Positions 22,892-35,026 of a stretch of 64,000 bases of DNA are shown in pieces. The translations under genes and the position numbers were made by a program. Each line of letters begins with the position of its first letter. Position 1 is the stretch's first letter. This stretch comes from Enoplolaimus lenunculus (taxonomy: Eukaryota > Nematoda > Enoplea > Enoplida > Thoracostomopsidae), in NCBI GenBank assembly GCA_030248215.1, contig JASANG010002547.1:43415-107414 (forward strand), given 5' to 3'. Below the pieces are notes generated by a model. It had not been told where the DNA came from. It searched no databases and worked only from the letters and a program-made list of their open reading frames with translations.

Positions 22892-23175
22892 CAGTAGCGC
22901 ATCCAGAGGGGGGCATACGCCCCCATCAGAAACTTTTTTAGGTTAAAATGGTAGGGTCTCTACCTTACAATTTTTTCCCTCAGAAAATTTTTTGTAAAAA
23001 CAATTTTTCGCGCAGAACTTCTTTGTGATAAAATGGTAAGTTCCCTTACAATTTTTTACAATTTTTCCCGCAGAAACTTTTGTGATAAAATGATAAGGTC
23101 CCTACCTTACAATTGCTGCGTTTCAAAACATTTGCCAGCCGGCCCGCCCCGTCAGAAATTTTTGCATCCGCCTCT
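22892..23175. mobile_element. Miniature element, GCGGATCCA-type ends (family J)
   Basis: Begins AGTAGCGCATCCAGAGG and ends TTTGCATCCGCCTCTG. The centre repeats GATAAAATGGTAAG...CTACCTTACAATTTTT about three times. Related sequence occurs at 26,977, 31,680 and 48,060. Confidence 0.5.
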
Positions 23176-23179
23176 GTCT

Positions 23180-23555
23180 GGCAGCACCCATCGCACTTGC
23201 GTTCTCTATTAATAGTTGGAACAGTATTTGGAGAAGTTGTGGATATTTGTTAATGAAACATGACAAATATTCCATATCTTCGGCAACAACTAAAACCCAT
23301 TTCGCTCATTAAACTGGTGCTAATTTTACGGCTATTTAGAAGGATTTTGTCTATAATCTTCTAAATATACAGTTTTCCGGTAACTGGCACTAAATACGGT
23401 GGTTTATAGGTTTGCTTAGCAGTTCGTTTTAATATCTCAAACGTTTTAGTTTAAAAGTTTCTTTGTATCTTTTAACAGGTTTGCCGTAAAAACCTGTTGC
23501 CAAAATTTAACGACCCAGTATAAATTTGTTTAGATGCTTCAATGTTGCATATTAA
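23180..23555. other. No feature seen
   Basis: AT-rich spacer before the GTTT microsatellite. Confidence 0.3.
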
Positions 23556-23740
23556 TACCTATTTGTTTGTTAGTTTATTTGTTTGTTTGTTTGCTTGTTT
23601 ATTTGTTTGTTTGTTCGTTTGTTTGGTTGTTTGTTTGCTTGTTTGTTTGTCTGTTTGTTTGTTTATATCGTTTGTTTGTTTCGTTTGTTTGTTTGTTTGG
23701 TTGTTTCTTTGTTTGTTTGTTATGCAACAGTTTTTTGTTT
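23556..23740. repeat. (GTTT)n microsatellite
   Basis: TTGTTTGTTTG-type tetranucleotide array with a few substitutions. It gives spurious Cys/Leu/Phe-rich and Lys/Gln/Thr-rich frames. Confidence 0.85.
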
Positions 23741-24013
23741 GATATATGTACAAATTAAGATTAAACGTGTGGTTGCCAGGTACTGGCTGAAATTTGGCGT
23801 TGTTTTCTGTTGATTTTAGTAAAAGTTACAAGCGGAAAATGTAAAAACTCTTGTTCTGGTTGTGCTGGAGCAAAATTTTTTCGTGGCGATGGACCCGTGG
23901 CCAAATTTGGTGGTGGCCGATATGCTTTATGTTCGCTGTCAGATTGATCTGTTTGTCTAGAAATACCGTCATTTTGACAATGGTGCCCGTTACTATATTG
24001 CGTTTCTTTTGTC

Positions 24014-24235
24014 GGTCCATGTACAGATCAGAGGCGGGACGATTTTCTGTATAACCAGAAAACAGTAAGCTTTAGAAGCGTTAGACTTATTTATTTTGCT
24101 TGGCTTAGGCTTAGGTTTAGGTTTAGGCTTCTGGAGTATGCTCATTTTTACACTTAGGCTTATGCTTTAAGGCTTAGGCTTACGCTTAGGAATATGCTTA
24201 TATTACTGTTCCACCCCTGGTCTTTTACATCGGCC
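24014..24235 (+). mobile_element. GGCC-ended element, subfamily B
   Basis: Starts GGTCCATGTACAGATCAG and ends CCTGGTCTTTTACATCGGCC. Flanks CTTTTGTC and CTTTTTGC are similar but not identical. Contains TTAGGTTTAGG variants of the hexamer. Confidence 0.6.
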
Positions 24236-25134
24236 CTTTTTGCCATTTCTAAAATTGCAAAGAATCAGGGTGTAATAAAGTAGTGTGCAAACTTGTTGCG
24301 AAACGCACAGCCATAGAGGCTCAACAAAATTCCGGCATCGCTTTAATGGTTGAGAGAAAAGTTAATATTTCGGTTAATGTTTGTTTAGAAAAGATCATAA
24401 AAACTTTATTTCTTGACAGTGACACTTTCCGTATTCAAAATTCTGATTGCGTTCAAATCTGTTATTGCGTTCATTTATTATCAGCCCCACAAACAAGAAT
24501 TGTTGCTTTTAAACGGATCAGAGCAACATACAATAGTTTTGATGCCATAGAAAACTTTTTTGGGCAGGGTCTTAGGCCAAGTGGACCGAACGAGGCGCGG
24601 GAGGCTGTGGTCCCTGTTCGTCCATCACAACTGTCGGTCGGTTTTATTAATATATTAAAGCTAAATGTAAAACTGTAATATTCGGTAACAATAATTCAGG
24701 CAAAAGTCATCATTTGGGTTGTCGTAGCCGGCACCACAGGGTACCTACGCTCAGGCTAATAAATGCACTGTGGAGGTTTTGTGTAAAAACTGACAAACAA
24801 ACCAAAATATGATTTTGTAAATAAATATTGTTATTTGCTTACAATTACAGTTTTTTTTGGCAATTTTTTTGTTTACTTTTTTAAGCTTTGTGATGTGCTC
24901 TGTGATGTGGTTCCGCAATTGTTAATCTAATTTGAACATTTTTAGGTTTGATCGGAAGCTGAACATCGAAAAATTGCAACGGGGTTCAGAGGGACAGTAG
25001 GGTGTTGCCTAGAATCACCGGATAAACAGATGACTATATACGGCAATTTGTCGCCCAAGCTTGTCGTCGCTAGCGTTGAATTTTCTATATACCACGGCAG
25101 CGAGAAACACAACACAAACTAAAATATTATCTTT
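24236..25134. other. No assigned gene; one 131-codon open frame
   Basis: The + strand frame 24,283-24,678 has a balanced composition but no recognised product and no evident splice sites. Nothing else was seen. Confidence 0.3.
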
Positions 25135-25142
25135 TTGCCAAC

Positions 25143-25335
25143 GACCCATGTATAGAACAGAGGCCAGATCGTTTTCCTGTGGCGCTATAATACAGTCAGT
25201 TTAATCTTTAGACTTTTGCTTAGGCTTAAGCTTAGGCTTAGGAATAAGCTCATCCTTACGCTTAGGCTTAGACTTAAGCTTTAGGTTTAGGAATATTCTT
25301 ATACTACTGTTCCGGCCATGTTGTATACATGGTTC
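25143..25335 (+). mobile_element. GGCC-ended element, subfamily C
   Basis: GACCCATGTATAGAACAGAGG to GTTGTATACATGGTTC. Flanks TTGCCAAC (25,135-25,142) and TTGCCAAG (25,336-25,343), 7 of 8. Shares ACTACTGTTCCGGCC with the 12,114 copy. Confidence 0.7.
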
Positions 25336-25608
25336 TTGCCAAGCATTGGTTTTGATTAACTGTTGCTGCTGTTTTCAGATTTTTTTATAGCTACCTTTAT
25401 TTCACGTCTGTTTAGGAGTTAGGTATCTATAGAGCCACATTCTACATGTGTTCCAAAATTTCTTTAAGCCCTACTTGTCATATTTTTCTAAAATTACGAC
25501 CATAGCCTAATCCAAAATATTGCTGTTAGGAGCTCAAAATTTTACTTGAAGGTAAAATTATGATTCAGATGATTTAGCTGTTTTCAAACCTGAAGCTTAT
25601 TATATTAA

Positions 25609-25790
25609 AAGGTTAGTGACCCAAATAGAGGGGGTAATAAGTGAGCTAGAAACTGTAAAGCTACTTTTAAGGTATGAAAGTACATTCCTAAGTATAACCT
25701 TGCATTATCGCTCCAGCTGTTGACACGAGACAAATACACGTTTAATTCAACGGATAGTTGCAGTAGCGGATGCGAAGCCGAACCGTTCAC
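25609..25790. mobile_element. Truncated copy of the CTGTAGTGACCC family
   Basis: Left end TTAGTGACCCAAATAGAGG. The interior (ACATTCCTAAGTATAACC, then TTTAATTCAACGGA) matches 27,430-27,520 in the full copy. The right end is missing. Confidence 0.5.
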
Positions 25791-26296
25791 AAAGTCCTTT
25801 TTACATGAGCCAATTGTTTTTTGCAACTAATTTCACCAGATGAACATAGAATTTTAGTTTTAAAATCAAGCCAAAACTTTGTATTCGGGCCGGGCTTCGA
25901 AAGTCGTAGCAGGGTTTTTATACACAAACAATAAAAGAGTGAATTCGTTGAAGACGAGTAGCATATGTACACACAGCCGGGCGGCGCAGTTCTTATATTA
26001 TCGTACCATACGGTGCCTGTAACACCAGCGGTACACAGCTTTAATGTGATCATAACCAGATATCTACTAGCAACCGGCCAGTTCCGCGAGGGCCCCTGTG
26101 CCCAAAACGTATATAAAAGAAAATGCCCCGGGTGAAATGACCGAAACGTGCCCACATATTTCACATCGAGACGCAATGTCCACACGGGTGGCATATCGGG
26201 AGGTTTGACCATTCACTCTTTGTTTTATTATGTTTTGTTTGTTGCGGTTTTGAGTTTTGACCGGGTTAAGGGTCAGGGTATATTGTTGCACCGTTC
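25791..26296. other. No gene; minus-strand open frames only
   Basis: A 141-codon minus-strand frame (26,212-25,787) has no recognised product. The sequence near 26,060-26,200 is less AT-rich than its surroundings, but I cannot assign it. Confidence 0.3.
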
Positions 26297-26304
26297 AGGG
26301 ATTT

Positions 26305-26598
26305 GGCCAATGTAAAGAACAGGGGCGGAGCAGTATAATAAGCATAGTCTTAAGCCTAAGCCTAAGCCTATGAATGAGCATATTCCTAAGCCTAAGCCTA
26401 AGAATGAGCATATTCCTAAGCCTAAGTCTAAGCCTAATCCTAAGAATGAGCATATTCCTAAGCCTAAGCCCAAGCCTAAACCTAAGCCTAAGCCTAATCC
26501 TAAGCCAAGCAAAAAGAATAGTGTAAAACTGTAAAACTTTAGCTTACTCTATTGCAGTCCTACAGAAAAACGTTCGACCCCTGATCTTTACATGGGCC
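26305..26598 (-). mobile_element. GGCC-ended element, subfamily B, with higher-order array
   Basis: GGCCAATGTAAAGAACAGGG to CCTGATCTTTACATGGGCC. Flanks AGGGATTT and AGGGATGC (6 of 8). Four units of CCTAAG hexamers are separated by AATGAGCATATTCC, so hexamers have been gathered into a larger repeat. Confidence 0.7.
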
Positions 26599-26976
26599 AG
26601 GGATGCGAACAAAGCAGTTTTGCGGGTGGCTCAGTATACATGGTTACAAGGAAGAAGTATACAAGGGGAAAGAAGACGGGAATTTGTTTTTTTGCCGGAA
26701 ACTTATGGAGAAATGAGAAAAAACATTAATGCAAAGAAATATTCTTGCTTGCTGGCCATAAAACATTTAAATAAAAGTATACCACAAAATGAAAGCCTAT
26801 GCCTGGCTATTGTACCCCAGTGGCTTCGGAACTGTGTTATATTTCTGTAGGTTTCGCCTGGTCCGGTAAATTTTGGTAGTGAAATTTTTTCGTATTTGTT
26901 CAAAAATTTGTGCTGTTCAATGATTATTGTTTGTGTCTTTATGGCAATTTTTGAAATCATTATATATATTTGCAAA

Positions 26977-27163
26977 CAGAGGTAGATCCAAAAATTTCTG
27001 ACGAGGGGGCGGCGGGCTGGCAAATGTTATGAAACGCAATAATTGTAAGGTAGGGATGTTATCATTTTATCACCAAAAAATTTTTTGATGGCGAAAAATT
27101 GTAAAAAAATGCGGGAAAAATTGTTTTTTACAAAAAATTTTCTGAGGGAAATCCGCTAGTGTT
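26977..27163. mobile_element. Family J element, inverted relative to 22,892
   Basis: CAGAGGTAGATCCAAAAATTTCTGAC to TTTCTGAGGGAAATCCGCTAGTG frames the sequence CTACCTTAC reversed (TTGTAAGGTAGGG). No duplication identified. Confidence 0.45.
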
Positions 27164-27251
27164 TTCTAAGATTCGTTTAGAAACTTCAAAGACGAAGTTT
27201 TCACAATATAATGAATTGCCGGTTAAGAGTAACGATTTCAACATCATTTTA

Positions 27252-27644
27252 CTGTAGTGACCCGAATAAGAGAGGTGGGATAAGAGTAGGTACACGGTTA
27301 AAGACAATAAACACTAATTACAGTTCATAAATGTCAATTGTTCTTTATTGTAGTGCATAAATGACTCCTTGCCCAAATAAAGTTGAGTTCAAGACTTTAA
27401 AGCATACTTAAGATTTTAAACTACATTCCTAAGTATTTTAACCTGGCATGATCGCTCAAGCTATTGACGCAAGACAAATAAACATTTAATTCAACGGACA
27501 GTCGCAGTACCGGATATGTCAGAAACAAAGGGTGGCGGAGCGTGGGTTAAAAATAAATCACAGTCCGTAACCAAATAACAGATCGGCTACCCTCTGGAGA
27601 TGCCAAATAAATATCATTTCCCCCTTTTATTCGAGTTACTACAG
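27252..27644. mobile_element. CTGTAGTGACCC family, long copy, TA duplication
   Basis: Left CTGTAGTGACCCGAATAAGA, right TTTTATTCGAGTTACTACAG, each bordered by TA. 393 bp. Its inner part is shared with 25,609-25,790, and its ends with 10,841-11,073. No coding frame. Confidence 0.65.
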
Positions 27645-28933
27645 TAGGTTCTAACCAAAATTTACACTTCACTTTTAGTTTTGGTTCGGGCACATTTCGT
27701 CGACGTCCGGCTCCGGCATTTTCGGATTCCGGTTCCACCTCGCTGCACAGTAGGCAATATAGTGTAGAACGTAGACCCTGGTTGAATTACGCTATAGCAG
27801 CCTATAATTTTCAGTACCACAGTAGCACCCCAGCTTTAAATCTTTCCAAACACGACACTATAAAATATCAATTATATAGATTTAGTTTTTCCGCAGCACA
27901 AAATGGTACTAAAGTCTAAAACCTTTGGGCAGCAAACAAATTGTGGGGCTTTTTTGGACAGTATTCAAAACGCTTCTGGGTATACATACCCATTTTTCAG
28001 GGTGCGGTCACGCTTTGCTGGGTACGGCAAACAGGTCGCTTGATGTAAACTAGCGTTTGTACAAAGGGGACAACGCCATGATTAGTTTAAACAGTATATC
28101 TCTATCAGGTGCTAAATTTAAAAATAATTTAACGGTGATTTGAAAATTTCAGCTATACGTTTGAAAATGCGTTTTAAAACTACCGGTCTCTAAACAAATT
28201 AAAAATAGATATTTTGCCGAAGTTGATTAGTAAACAAAAGTTTTAGGAAAATTGCAAAATTCTAAAATCGTTTCAATATTGCTGCTATAATATTTGGTAA
28301 AAAATTGATCTTAAAATTTTAAGATCGGAATCAAATAACAATCAGTGTACCTTCAATATCCATTTGCCGACACGGTTTCGTATAACCACCCTTAACGGTT
28401 TTTGAAGTTTTGGGAGTTTGGAAAAGTCTAATATTGTCAGTATTATGTTTAAGCGCACGCTAAGGTTTATCTCAGACTTACACTTGCGGTGAAGTAAACA
28501 AGTGCCGTACCCCCCAAGCCAAATTGGCATTTAGAAGTCATCAGTTTGAACGTGAGTATTATTCGGGTTTAGAAGCATTCCACGACTTTTGATAAAACCG
28601 CAGTGACGACGACCCACAGGTACCGGTTTGTGTATATACACGCACCGGTAATTAGTTAACAAATTAAAAAAGTTTTCAAGATTAACCTCTTTTAAACCAT
28701 AAATCGTTTTGTACCATTAGGCGCTGGTGACCGTAATGTCAGTGTGAGTTTTTGATTAGTTTATTCCACCCTCGACATTGAAAATGTTTTGTCAAGCCTG
28801 GGCCGAATTTTGGGCAGCAAAGTTGCGCTTGGGTTAACAAGTTGACCGTGTGTTATTTTTGGTATTAATTGAACGGTTTGGTTAAGGAAACACACATAGA
28901 GGACAATGTCAAATATATTCATGCACTTTTTCA
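27645..28933. other. No gene seen in this 1.3-kb stretch
   Basis: CCGG-type words near 27,700 and CAGGGTGCGGTCACGC near 27,998 are repeat-end scraps. Minus-strand frame 28,530-28,342 is unrecognised. Confidence 0.3.
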
Positions 28934-29105
28934 CACTGCAAAAAATGGTGATTCAAATTGACTCTGTTCGAAATAGAAATTCGATTCCGCCAGAGTCAAA
29001 TTGAGTCGAATTTGACTCAGGCAGAGTCGAATTATAACTCAGTTGGTGTAGTAATGCAAAGCCTATTTCGGAGAGAGTCAATTTGACTCACCCTTTTGTG
29101 CAGTG
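28934..29105. mobile_element. CACTGCAAAAAATG-ended miniature element, copy 1
   Basis: Left CACTGCAAAAAATGGTGATTC; right GACTCACCCTTTTGTGCAGTG. The interior is packed with GAGTCAAATTGACTC-type palindromes. Flanked by CA on both sides. Confidence 0.65.
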
Positions 29106-29471
29106 CAGTTTGGCCTACAATCGTAAGTCTGTGCCTAATGCTCAAGCCACGGCCAAGCTGCAGTGTAAGCATAAGCCAAAGCCCCAATCTGAGCCTTTGC
29201 CTAATCCTCAGGTTAATAAACGTGTGCGCGCCACAATTTGGCAATTTTTAAAACTGCGGGGCGGAAACTGGACAATAGCACCCTCGTTGTAGAAATTAAC
29301 CATTTTGCAATTTGGCAGTTAAATACAAAGTTTACATTGAACTATAAGACTAAAAGTCTTATCATTTCGGATATTTTTTAGCTTAAAACTCCTTCTTAAA
29401 ATAGTCGTCCAATTAAAAAATATAAATTTTGCGGTTCTTTCGAACTCCGTCGATTATTCCACGCTTAACTA

Positions 29472-29681
29472 CACTGCAAAAAATGGTGAATCAAATTGAC
29501 TCTCTCCGAAATAGGCTCTACGAGACGACACAGACTGAGTCAAATTCGACTCCGCGTGAGTCCAACGTGTGACTCAGTGAGTCGAATTTGAATCTGGCGG
29601 AGTCAAATTTGACTCTGTTTGTGACTTGTGTAGTCCCGTAGAGGCTTTTTGTGTCAATTTGACTCAACATTTTTTGCAGTG
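29472..29681. mobile_element. CACTGCAAAAAATG-ended miniature element, copy 2
   Basis: CACTGCAAAAAATGGTGAATC to AACATTTTTTGCAGTG, flanked by TA. Contains AATTCGACTCCG and GGCGGAGTCAAATTTGACTC. Confidence 0.7.
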
Positions 29682-30082
29682 TATGAGAATTGAAATTATG
29701 ATTTTCATTTGGTCAACAAATTATCAGGCTACCGAAACTTTTGATAGGAACGTTGTATATATATTGTTCAAGTAAATAACATTTATATATTTGATGTAAC
29801 AGCGTGGCCGGTAGGACAACCTATTATGCCATGGGAAATCCGGCATCTGCCATGAACAAATTGTAACTTTAACGGTTGCATTCAAAGTACGAATAGAAAT
29901 TGTGATTTTTGAAAATTTTATTACTAAAATTTTTAATTTATTATGAGTTTTCTCGTGCCTCAATCTGATAGTTTCTTTGAAATTTTCCAGAAGTCTTCAA
30001 CCTCTGCCGAACAACTGCCAAAAAATTTTACCCCACATACCACCAATACAATATCGGCCATAGTGTACACTTCACCGAGTTC
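29682..30082. other. No feature seen
   Basis: AT-rich spacer with an unrecognised 79-codon minus-strand frame. Confidence 0.3.
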
Positions 30083-30246
30083 GAGCCCGTCGCCAAGGTA
30101 GAGAGACAAGGGGATTCAGCCCCTGGAAAATTTTTTTGCCCCACCTAAAAAATTTCAACCATGCTTGTAAGTCAACGAAAACCCTGGTATGGTCTTCCTA
30201 AAAATGATTTTAGCCCCCTTAGCAAGATTAGCTAGCTAGTGGACCG
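30083..30246 (-). mobile_element. hAT-like miniature element, CAGGCCCGTAGCC family
   Basis: GAGCCCGTCGCCAAGG at the left and GCTAGCTAGTGGACCGG at the right are diverged ends. AACCATGCTTGTAAGTC inside is diagnostic. No clear duplication. Confidence 0.5.
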
Positions 30247-30431
30247 GACCCAGTTTCGAAATTTCACATTGGTGGGGTGACAAACACGACAGGCTTGTAT
30301 AGGGGCAATCTACAAGTACCTCAATTTCTATCCTGTAAAAATTTAACATTTAACATCGGCAACGTTAAACGCTAAGGTCAATTTAGAACCTTTGTAAGCG
30401 TACAGGCTAGCAATGTTTCCATTAAACAACG

Positions 30432-30607
30432 CAGTGGCGGATCCAGGATCTCAAAATGGGGGGGGGGGGCAAAATTTAACAGGTAATAAACTTACTTTTG
30501 ACCAACACACAAACCACGAACAATTGTCACAAAACTGCTATATAATTATTGTCGAGATGCTGTTGGGGTGGCTACGGCCGGGGTGGCCCCCCATGGATCC
30601 GCCAGTG
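30432..30607. mobile_element. CAGTGGCGGATCC-ended element, perfect 8-bp duplication
   Basis: CAGTGGCGGATCCAGG to CCATGGATCCGCCAGTG. AAACAACG flanks both sides (30,424-30,431 and 30,608-30,615). hAT-like by ends and duplication length. Pieces recur at 55,622-55,695 and near 56,058. Confidence 0.75.
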
Positions 30608-30615
30608 AAACAACG

Positions 30616-31046
30616 GTGTAACGCTATATTAATTTTAAGACTTTAAGACATTCCTCGCTAAACTCTCAGACACTATTAGCTATGTAGTTTTTCAAGCAAT
30701 TTCATAACGAAATTTTAGTTTATACACTGAGATTGTACACAGTTTTGAAACCAGGACAGCGACCAGTGAATGGCGACTTGAAGCAGTAACTGAGTGATTT
30801 ATAGAAAGTTCAAGAATAAATGTTCCAAACATGTCGGCAAAAAATTTTTCGGCAGACGGCGAAAAAAATACCGTGGCTTATCCTGGCCCCCAGCGTAAAA
30901 CTTCGGTCCCGAGCGTTGTTTAGAGACAGCGGTTGTGTTTATTTTTACACGCGGTATTTGTGTACATATTTACAAATCATACATACACCGGGTACATGTT
31001 AATATGTAAAAATAAACATCTTCCTAAAGTCTCTATGTGTGTATAA
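30616..31046. other. No feature seen
   Basis: AT-rich spacer. The 60-codon frame at 30,820-31,002 is unrecognised. Confidence 0.3.
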
Positions 31047-31222
31047 GGATCACGGACCCGTAGCCAAGAGGGCGCCCAGGGGGCGGACTCAACCCCCTCT
31101 GGAAAATATTCGGCTTCGTCTAGAAAATTTTCAACCTCCCTTGTAAGTGAACGAAAACCATTTTATGCACAATCTAAAAAATTTTAGCCCCCCCTAGCAA
31201 GGTGAGCTGACACCGGGCCTGT
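31047..31222 (-). mobile_element. hAT-like miniature element, CAGGCCCGTAGCC family
   Basis: CGGACCCGTAGCCAAGAGG to AGCAAGGTGAGCTGACACC and GGGCCTG. The body is G/C-run rich at the left. No duplication seen. Confidence 0.6.
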
Positions 31223-31679
31223 GTGTGTTGTTTTGGGGGTGAGAGCAACGTAAAGAGAACTGGATAAAGCTGGCGTTTAGCTGTAGCAGCAGCAGCAGCA
31301 CAGAATCAGAGACGTTTCGTGCCAGGCGCCGGCTAACGGCCATATATATATTCTTTCGACAGTGTATATAATGGTGTATGTATGTTTGTTGAAGCATATT
31401 GAAATAGCCGGCCGGCCTTGTGTCTCTATTATATAAAAGCATATGTATTTAGATGGATGCCCAGAAAATATATGGCTGCTGAAACACACAGTGTGCTGGT
31501 GGTGGTGGTTTGTTGTCTTTAAAGATAGATAAGAATTGCAGTCGTTGTTATACGAACGGTCAGTTTCAGTTGGATGGGTCAGGCGTGTAGCGAACTCTCC
31601 ACATGCAGTAGGACGAAGGACGTTCAGTATTTTAGAAGGAACATGCCGGGAATTTATATGACCTATAAGCGAGAGAGTT
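31223..31679. other. No gene; short AGC run
   Basis: Holds a six-unit AGC microsatellite near 31,283-31,300 and nothing else recognisable. Confidence 0.35.
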
Positions 31680-31886
31680 CACTAGCGGATCCAGACAGCG
31701 GCGGGATGGCGTACGCCTTTCCGTCAGAAATTTTTTTGCGATAAAATGGTAAGGTCACACGGTCTACCTTATAGCAATTGTTTCGCAACACAGAAAATTT
31801 GTATATAGTTTTGGTGCAGTAAAATTGTGTTTTATAACTTATCAGCCGGCCGCTCGGCAAAAGTTTCTGGATCTGCCCGTGGTGGA
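31680..31886. mobile_element. Family J element
   Basis: CACTAGCGGATCCAGAC to TTTCTGGATCTGCCCGTGG, with GATAAAATGGTAAGGTC and CTACCTTA inside. It is GATCC-ended like the copy at 22,892. Confidence 0.5.
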
Positions 31887-33229
31887 GTTGAAACAGGAAG
31901 GGTTTAAAAGATTTTTAAGGAAGCAAGGTTGAGTTGAACCGACTGCCGTGAGACCGCTTTTAGCCTTTGGCTGTGATTGGAGGGAAATTGTCGCAAACGT
32001 GGTCAGTGGTTTCTTACATATTTTAACTGTGTAAAAGAGCAACATTTAACTGAAATGTTGACAAAAAGATGCTATTTTTGACCCGTATAACGCTTTCCTT
32101 GATAGGTAGGAGGCTAAAAATATTGAACACAGGGCATACAACGGTTTTCAATTACTTACAAGCAAGGTTGAAATTATTCTATTCCTCTCTGGCTACGAAA
32201 CCACGAGAGTTGCTAAATTGTTAGATATCTCAACAACATTTTAACGGTGCTTTACAAGCTGTTGTACTATATATTGTGCCAGTGAGCACTCCATATTTCC
32301 CCTGCTTAAAACGTGGTAAAATTCGTTGATGCGATTTTTGAATTTACGACCATTTGTCGCCAGGATAGGTAGCCCACCGACAGCTTGCTTATCTTTAAGC
32401 CTAATCATAACCCTAAACCTAATCAAAGATATTAAAATTGTCCAGGTTACAAAATTTCGAATTAATACAAGACTCTGGTGGTACTGTAATTTGTTATCCC
32501 TGCTAGCCTAATTATATGTGTATGTGTACATAGTTTTTGACTTTAATGCAATAGTTGGCTGCTCTGCTAGTATTTTTGAAGCCTAAAATTGTTTGATATT
32601 CAAGAAATATTGTCCGAAATTTAAGACAATTAATTGCCTTAATACACACTGTTTAATTCCAAACTTTGATTTCTGAAAATTTCTAGACATTGACGATTTT
32701 GTTTCATAAACGATTAAGAAAAATATTTATATATTAACCATTTCAGACACGAATTTCTCAGCTGTTCAAAAACTATTAATCTCTGAAACGAAAGACATTT
32801 TAGTCTTGAAAATTTAAGAACCTAAAGTGAATAATTGTTTCTTGGCAAAATGTGCTTCCCTAAATTTTCATAGAAGACGTACGTTGGCGGCGTTGCATCA
32901 AGTAACCGTTTGCATTAAAACGATAAAATGTTTCGTCAGACTCGTAAAATACTCTTCAAACCTTCTTTATATCTATACACTGTTAATAAACCGAAATCCT
33001 GGCTAAGCCCGTGGTCAAGATCTCATCAAATCGTTTCCGTTTAGAACCCGTTTACAATCAACTTCATTATATTGAAATTGTATTCGGTTACCTTAGAAAT
33101 ACCACAGTATATTACCTGAACAATAATATTCATGAGAATGCATAGAGGTTTACATTACAATTCGCAGTCCATGTGATATGGCCGTACCAGTAGCGGACTG
33201 GAGGAAAAATGGAATTGGAAAGCTCAAGT
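31887..33229. other. No gene seen in this 1.3-kb stretch
   Basis: AT-rich sequence with small open frames. A few CCTAA words near 32,400 are the only repeat trace. Confidence 0.3.
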
Positions 33230-33320
33230 TATATATATACTATATACTATACATATATATCTATATATTTATATTTATATATACTATACATATATAACTA
33301 TATATATTTATATATATACT
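33230..33320. repeat. TATA-rich microsatellite
   Basis: Alternating TATATA with ACTATACATATATAACTAT variants. Confidence 0.75.
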
Positions 33321-33589
33321 TACTGAGGAGAATGTGTGCATTGTTACCATGGCGAATAATGAAGTAGTTGAGTGAATACGAGATGCACATTTGTAATGCT
33401 GGGTGGTTATATAGCTCATATTTCAGTTGTATAGTTTATTTTATTAACTTACTGATAATTATTCTGCTGGTTATAGCGTGTTGATACTTTATATCTAAGA
33501 AACGAAAAATACGTATTTTTAAATTTCGACGAGTCTTTAGTTTATAAGTGAAAATTTATTTATTTTTAAATTTCGACGATTCTATGTAA

Positions 33590-33800
33590 GTGTACTAAAC
33601 ATTTAGTAAATCAGCTTAAATAATGTAAATAAGTAAAACTACTGCTGTCATTTCGTGATTAAGTAATAAAATGTAAAGATATGAATTTTGTGTTTGCTTA
33701 AATTAAGTAAAACTTTGCCAAGCACCATAGTAAGTTCAACCGTTACTTAATTCGGCAACAGTTTTACTTAATTTTTAGTATATTTTTAGTGAATACTAAA
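33590..33800. repeat. Imperfect palindromic AT-rich repeat
   Basis: TTAAGTAAAACTTTGCC is mirrored by GGCAACAGTTTTACTTAA at 33,701-33,771. Flanking TTAGTA/TACTAA words suggest a larger, decayed inverted repeat. Confidence 0.35.
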
Positions 33801-34360
33801 TGTATTTTGCAAGAAATTTTATTCGCTTTGGTGTAGGGACGTGTATCCTGGATTTCAGTCCTGGGTAAAACCTCATATAAGAGTATCATTTGCGAGAAAA
33901 TATTTTTGAATCCAGCAGGTTTATATTGTGAAACAGGTGTGCAGCAAGAGGCATGCAAGCGGGGGCGGTGCCCTCAAATTTTGACTGAAAAATTTGTTTA
34001 ATGCTAAAATAAGGTTCGGCTTACACCCGACCTCTCGTTGTTGGATTCGCTGCTGTGTACCGGATCATATGTGCGGCCGAAAGCGAAGCGCTTTTATGCC
34101 AAAATGTGGCTTCATCATATCGAACAAAGCCACTTGAAACTATGCAATTTCACTAAAAACCTTACACACATACATGCCTGATCTTGTGGGTGCCTTTGAC
34201 TTTCGTTGAGAAACTGCAGGGTTGTGTAGCAGAGGCACTGCTTATAGTGCGTGGTCAGCACTATTTTCACACAAAACATATTGAACTTTTCGACAAGGAA
34301 GTATATCAATACCGCACGCCGGACATACTGGCCACATCCCTATCGGATCCAATGGGAAGG
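33801..34360. other. No feature seen
   Basis: Spacer with unrecognised short frames at 34,115-34,453 on both strands; the right part already enters the next element. Confidence 0.3.
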
Positions 34361-34523
34361 GCCTGTAGCCAAGGAGGGCAGGGGGGGCTGAAGTCCACTG
34401 GAAACATTTTAGCTTCACCTAGAAAATTTTCAACCTTGTTTGCAAGTAATTAAAATCCATTGAATCACCCTTCGGAAAAAATTTTAGCCCCGCTAGCAAG
34501 ATGAGCTGGCTACGGCCCTGCTC
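34361..34523 (-). mobile_element. hAT-like miniature element, CAGGCCCGTAGCC family
   Basis: GGGCCTGTAGCCAAGGAGG to AGCAAGATGAGCTGGCTACG. Carries AACCTTGTTTGCAAGTAATT in place of the usual AACCTTGCTTGTAAGTC. Confidence 0.6.
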
Positions 34524-34611
34524 TACGATCTAGAAGGTTAAAGTCTGTTTAAAATGTGTTTATCTTTTTCTCTGCCGAGATTCGGGACGGCCTATATTTC
34601 CTGTGTCTTCC

Positions 34612-34781
34612 CGGGCCCGTAGCCAAGAAGGGGGCACTCAGCCGCCCCCCCGAAAAAAAATTGTGGAGGGCCCCCTAGAAAACTTTCAAGCTTGCTTGTA
34701 GGTCATTGAAAATCCTTATATGCCCTTCCTGAAATATTTTTAAACCCACCTTTCCTTGCAAGGTGAGCTGGCTACGAGCTT
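34612..34781 (-). mobile_element. hAT-like miniature element, CAGGCCCGTAGCC family
   Basis: CGGGCCCGTAGCCAAGAAGG to GAGCTGGCTACGAGCTTG. Flanks TGTCTTCC and TATCTTGC (6 of 8). Confidence 0.6.
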
Positions 34782-35026
34782 GTATCTTGCTACCTGGGTG
34801 CAACGTTTTTGAAAAATAAACAAAATTTCAGTTTCGCTTTTCACAATACACATTGAAGATTAGGTTATATACATAATGGCTTTTGGATGATTTTGTTTTT
34901 GATACACGTTTCTCATAAACTCGTATTGAAGTTGTTTAGTAAAGCGAAAGCCGACATCATAAAGTTGTGTTGTACTCCTGTGCCAGAAGATGTGTAAAAT
35001 CAGGAGTTCATTTTGGTGGGTATGTC

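Noticed and set aside
23534-23813. Cys/Leu/Phe-rich and Lys/Gln/Thr-rich frames on both strands
   Set aside because: Products of the GTTT microsatellite.
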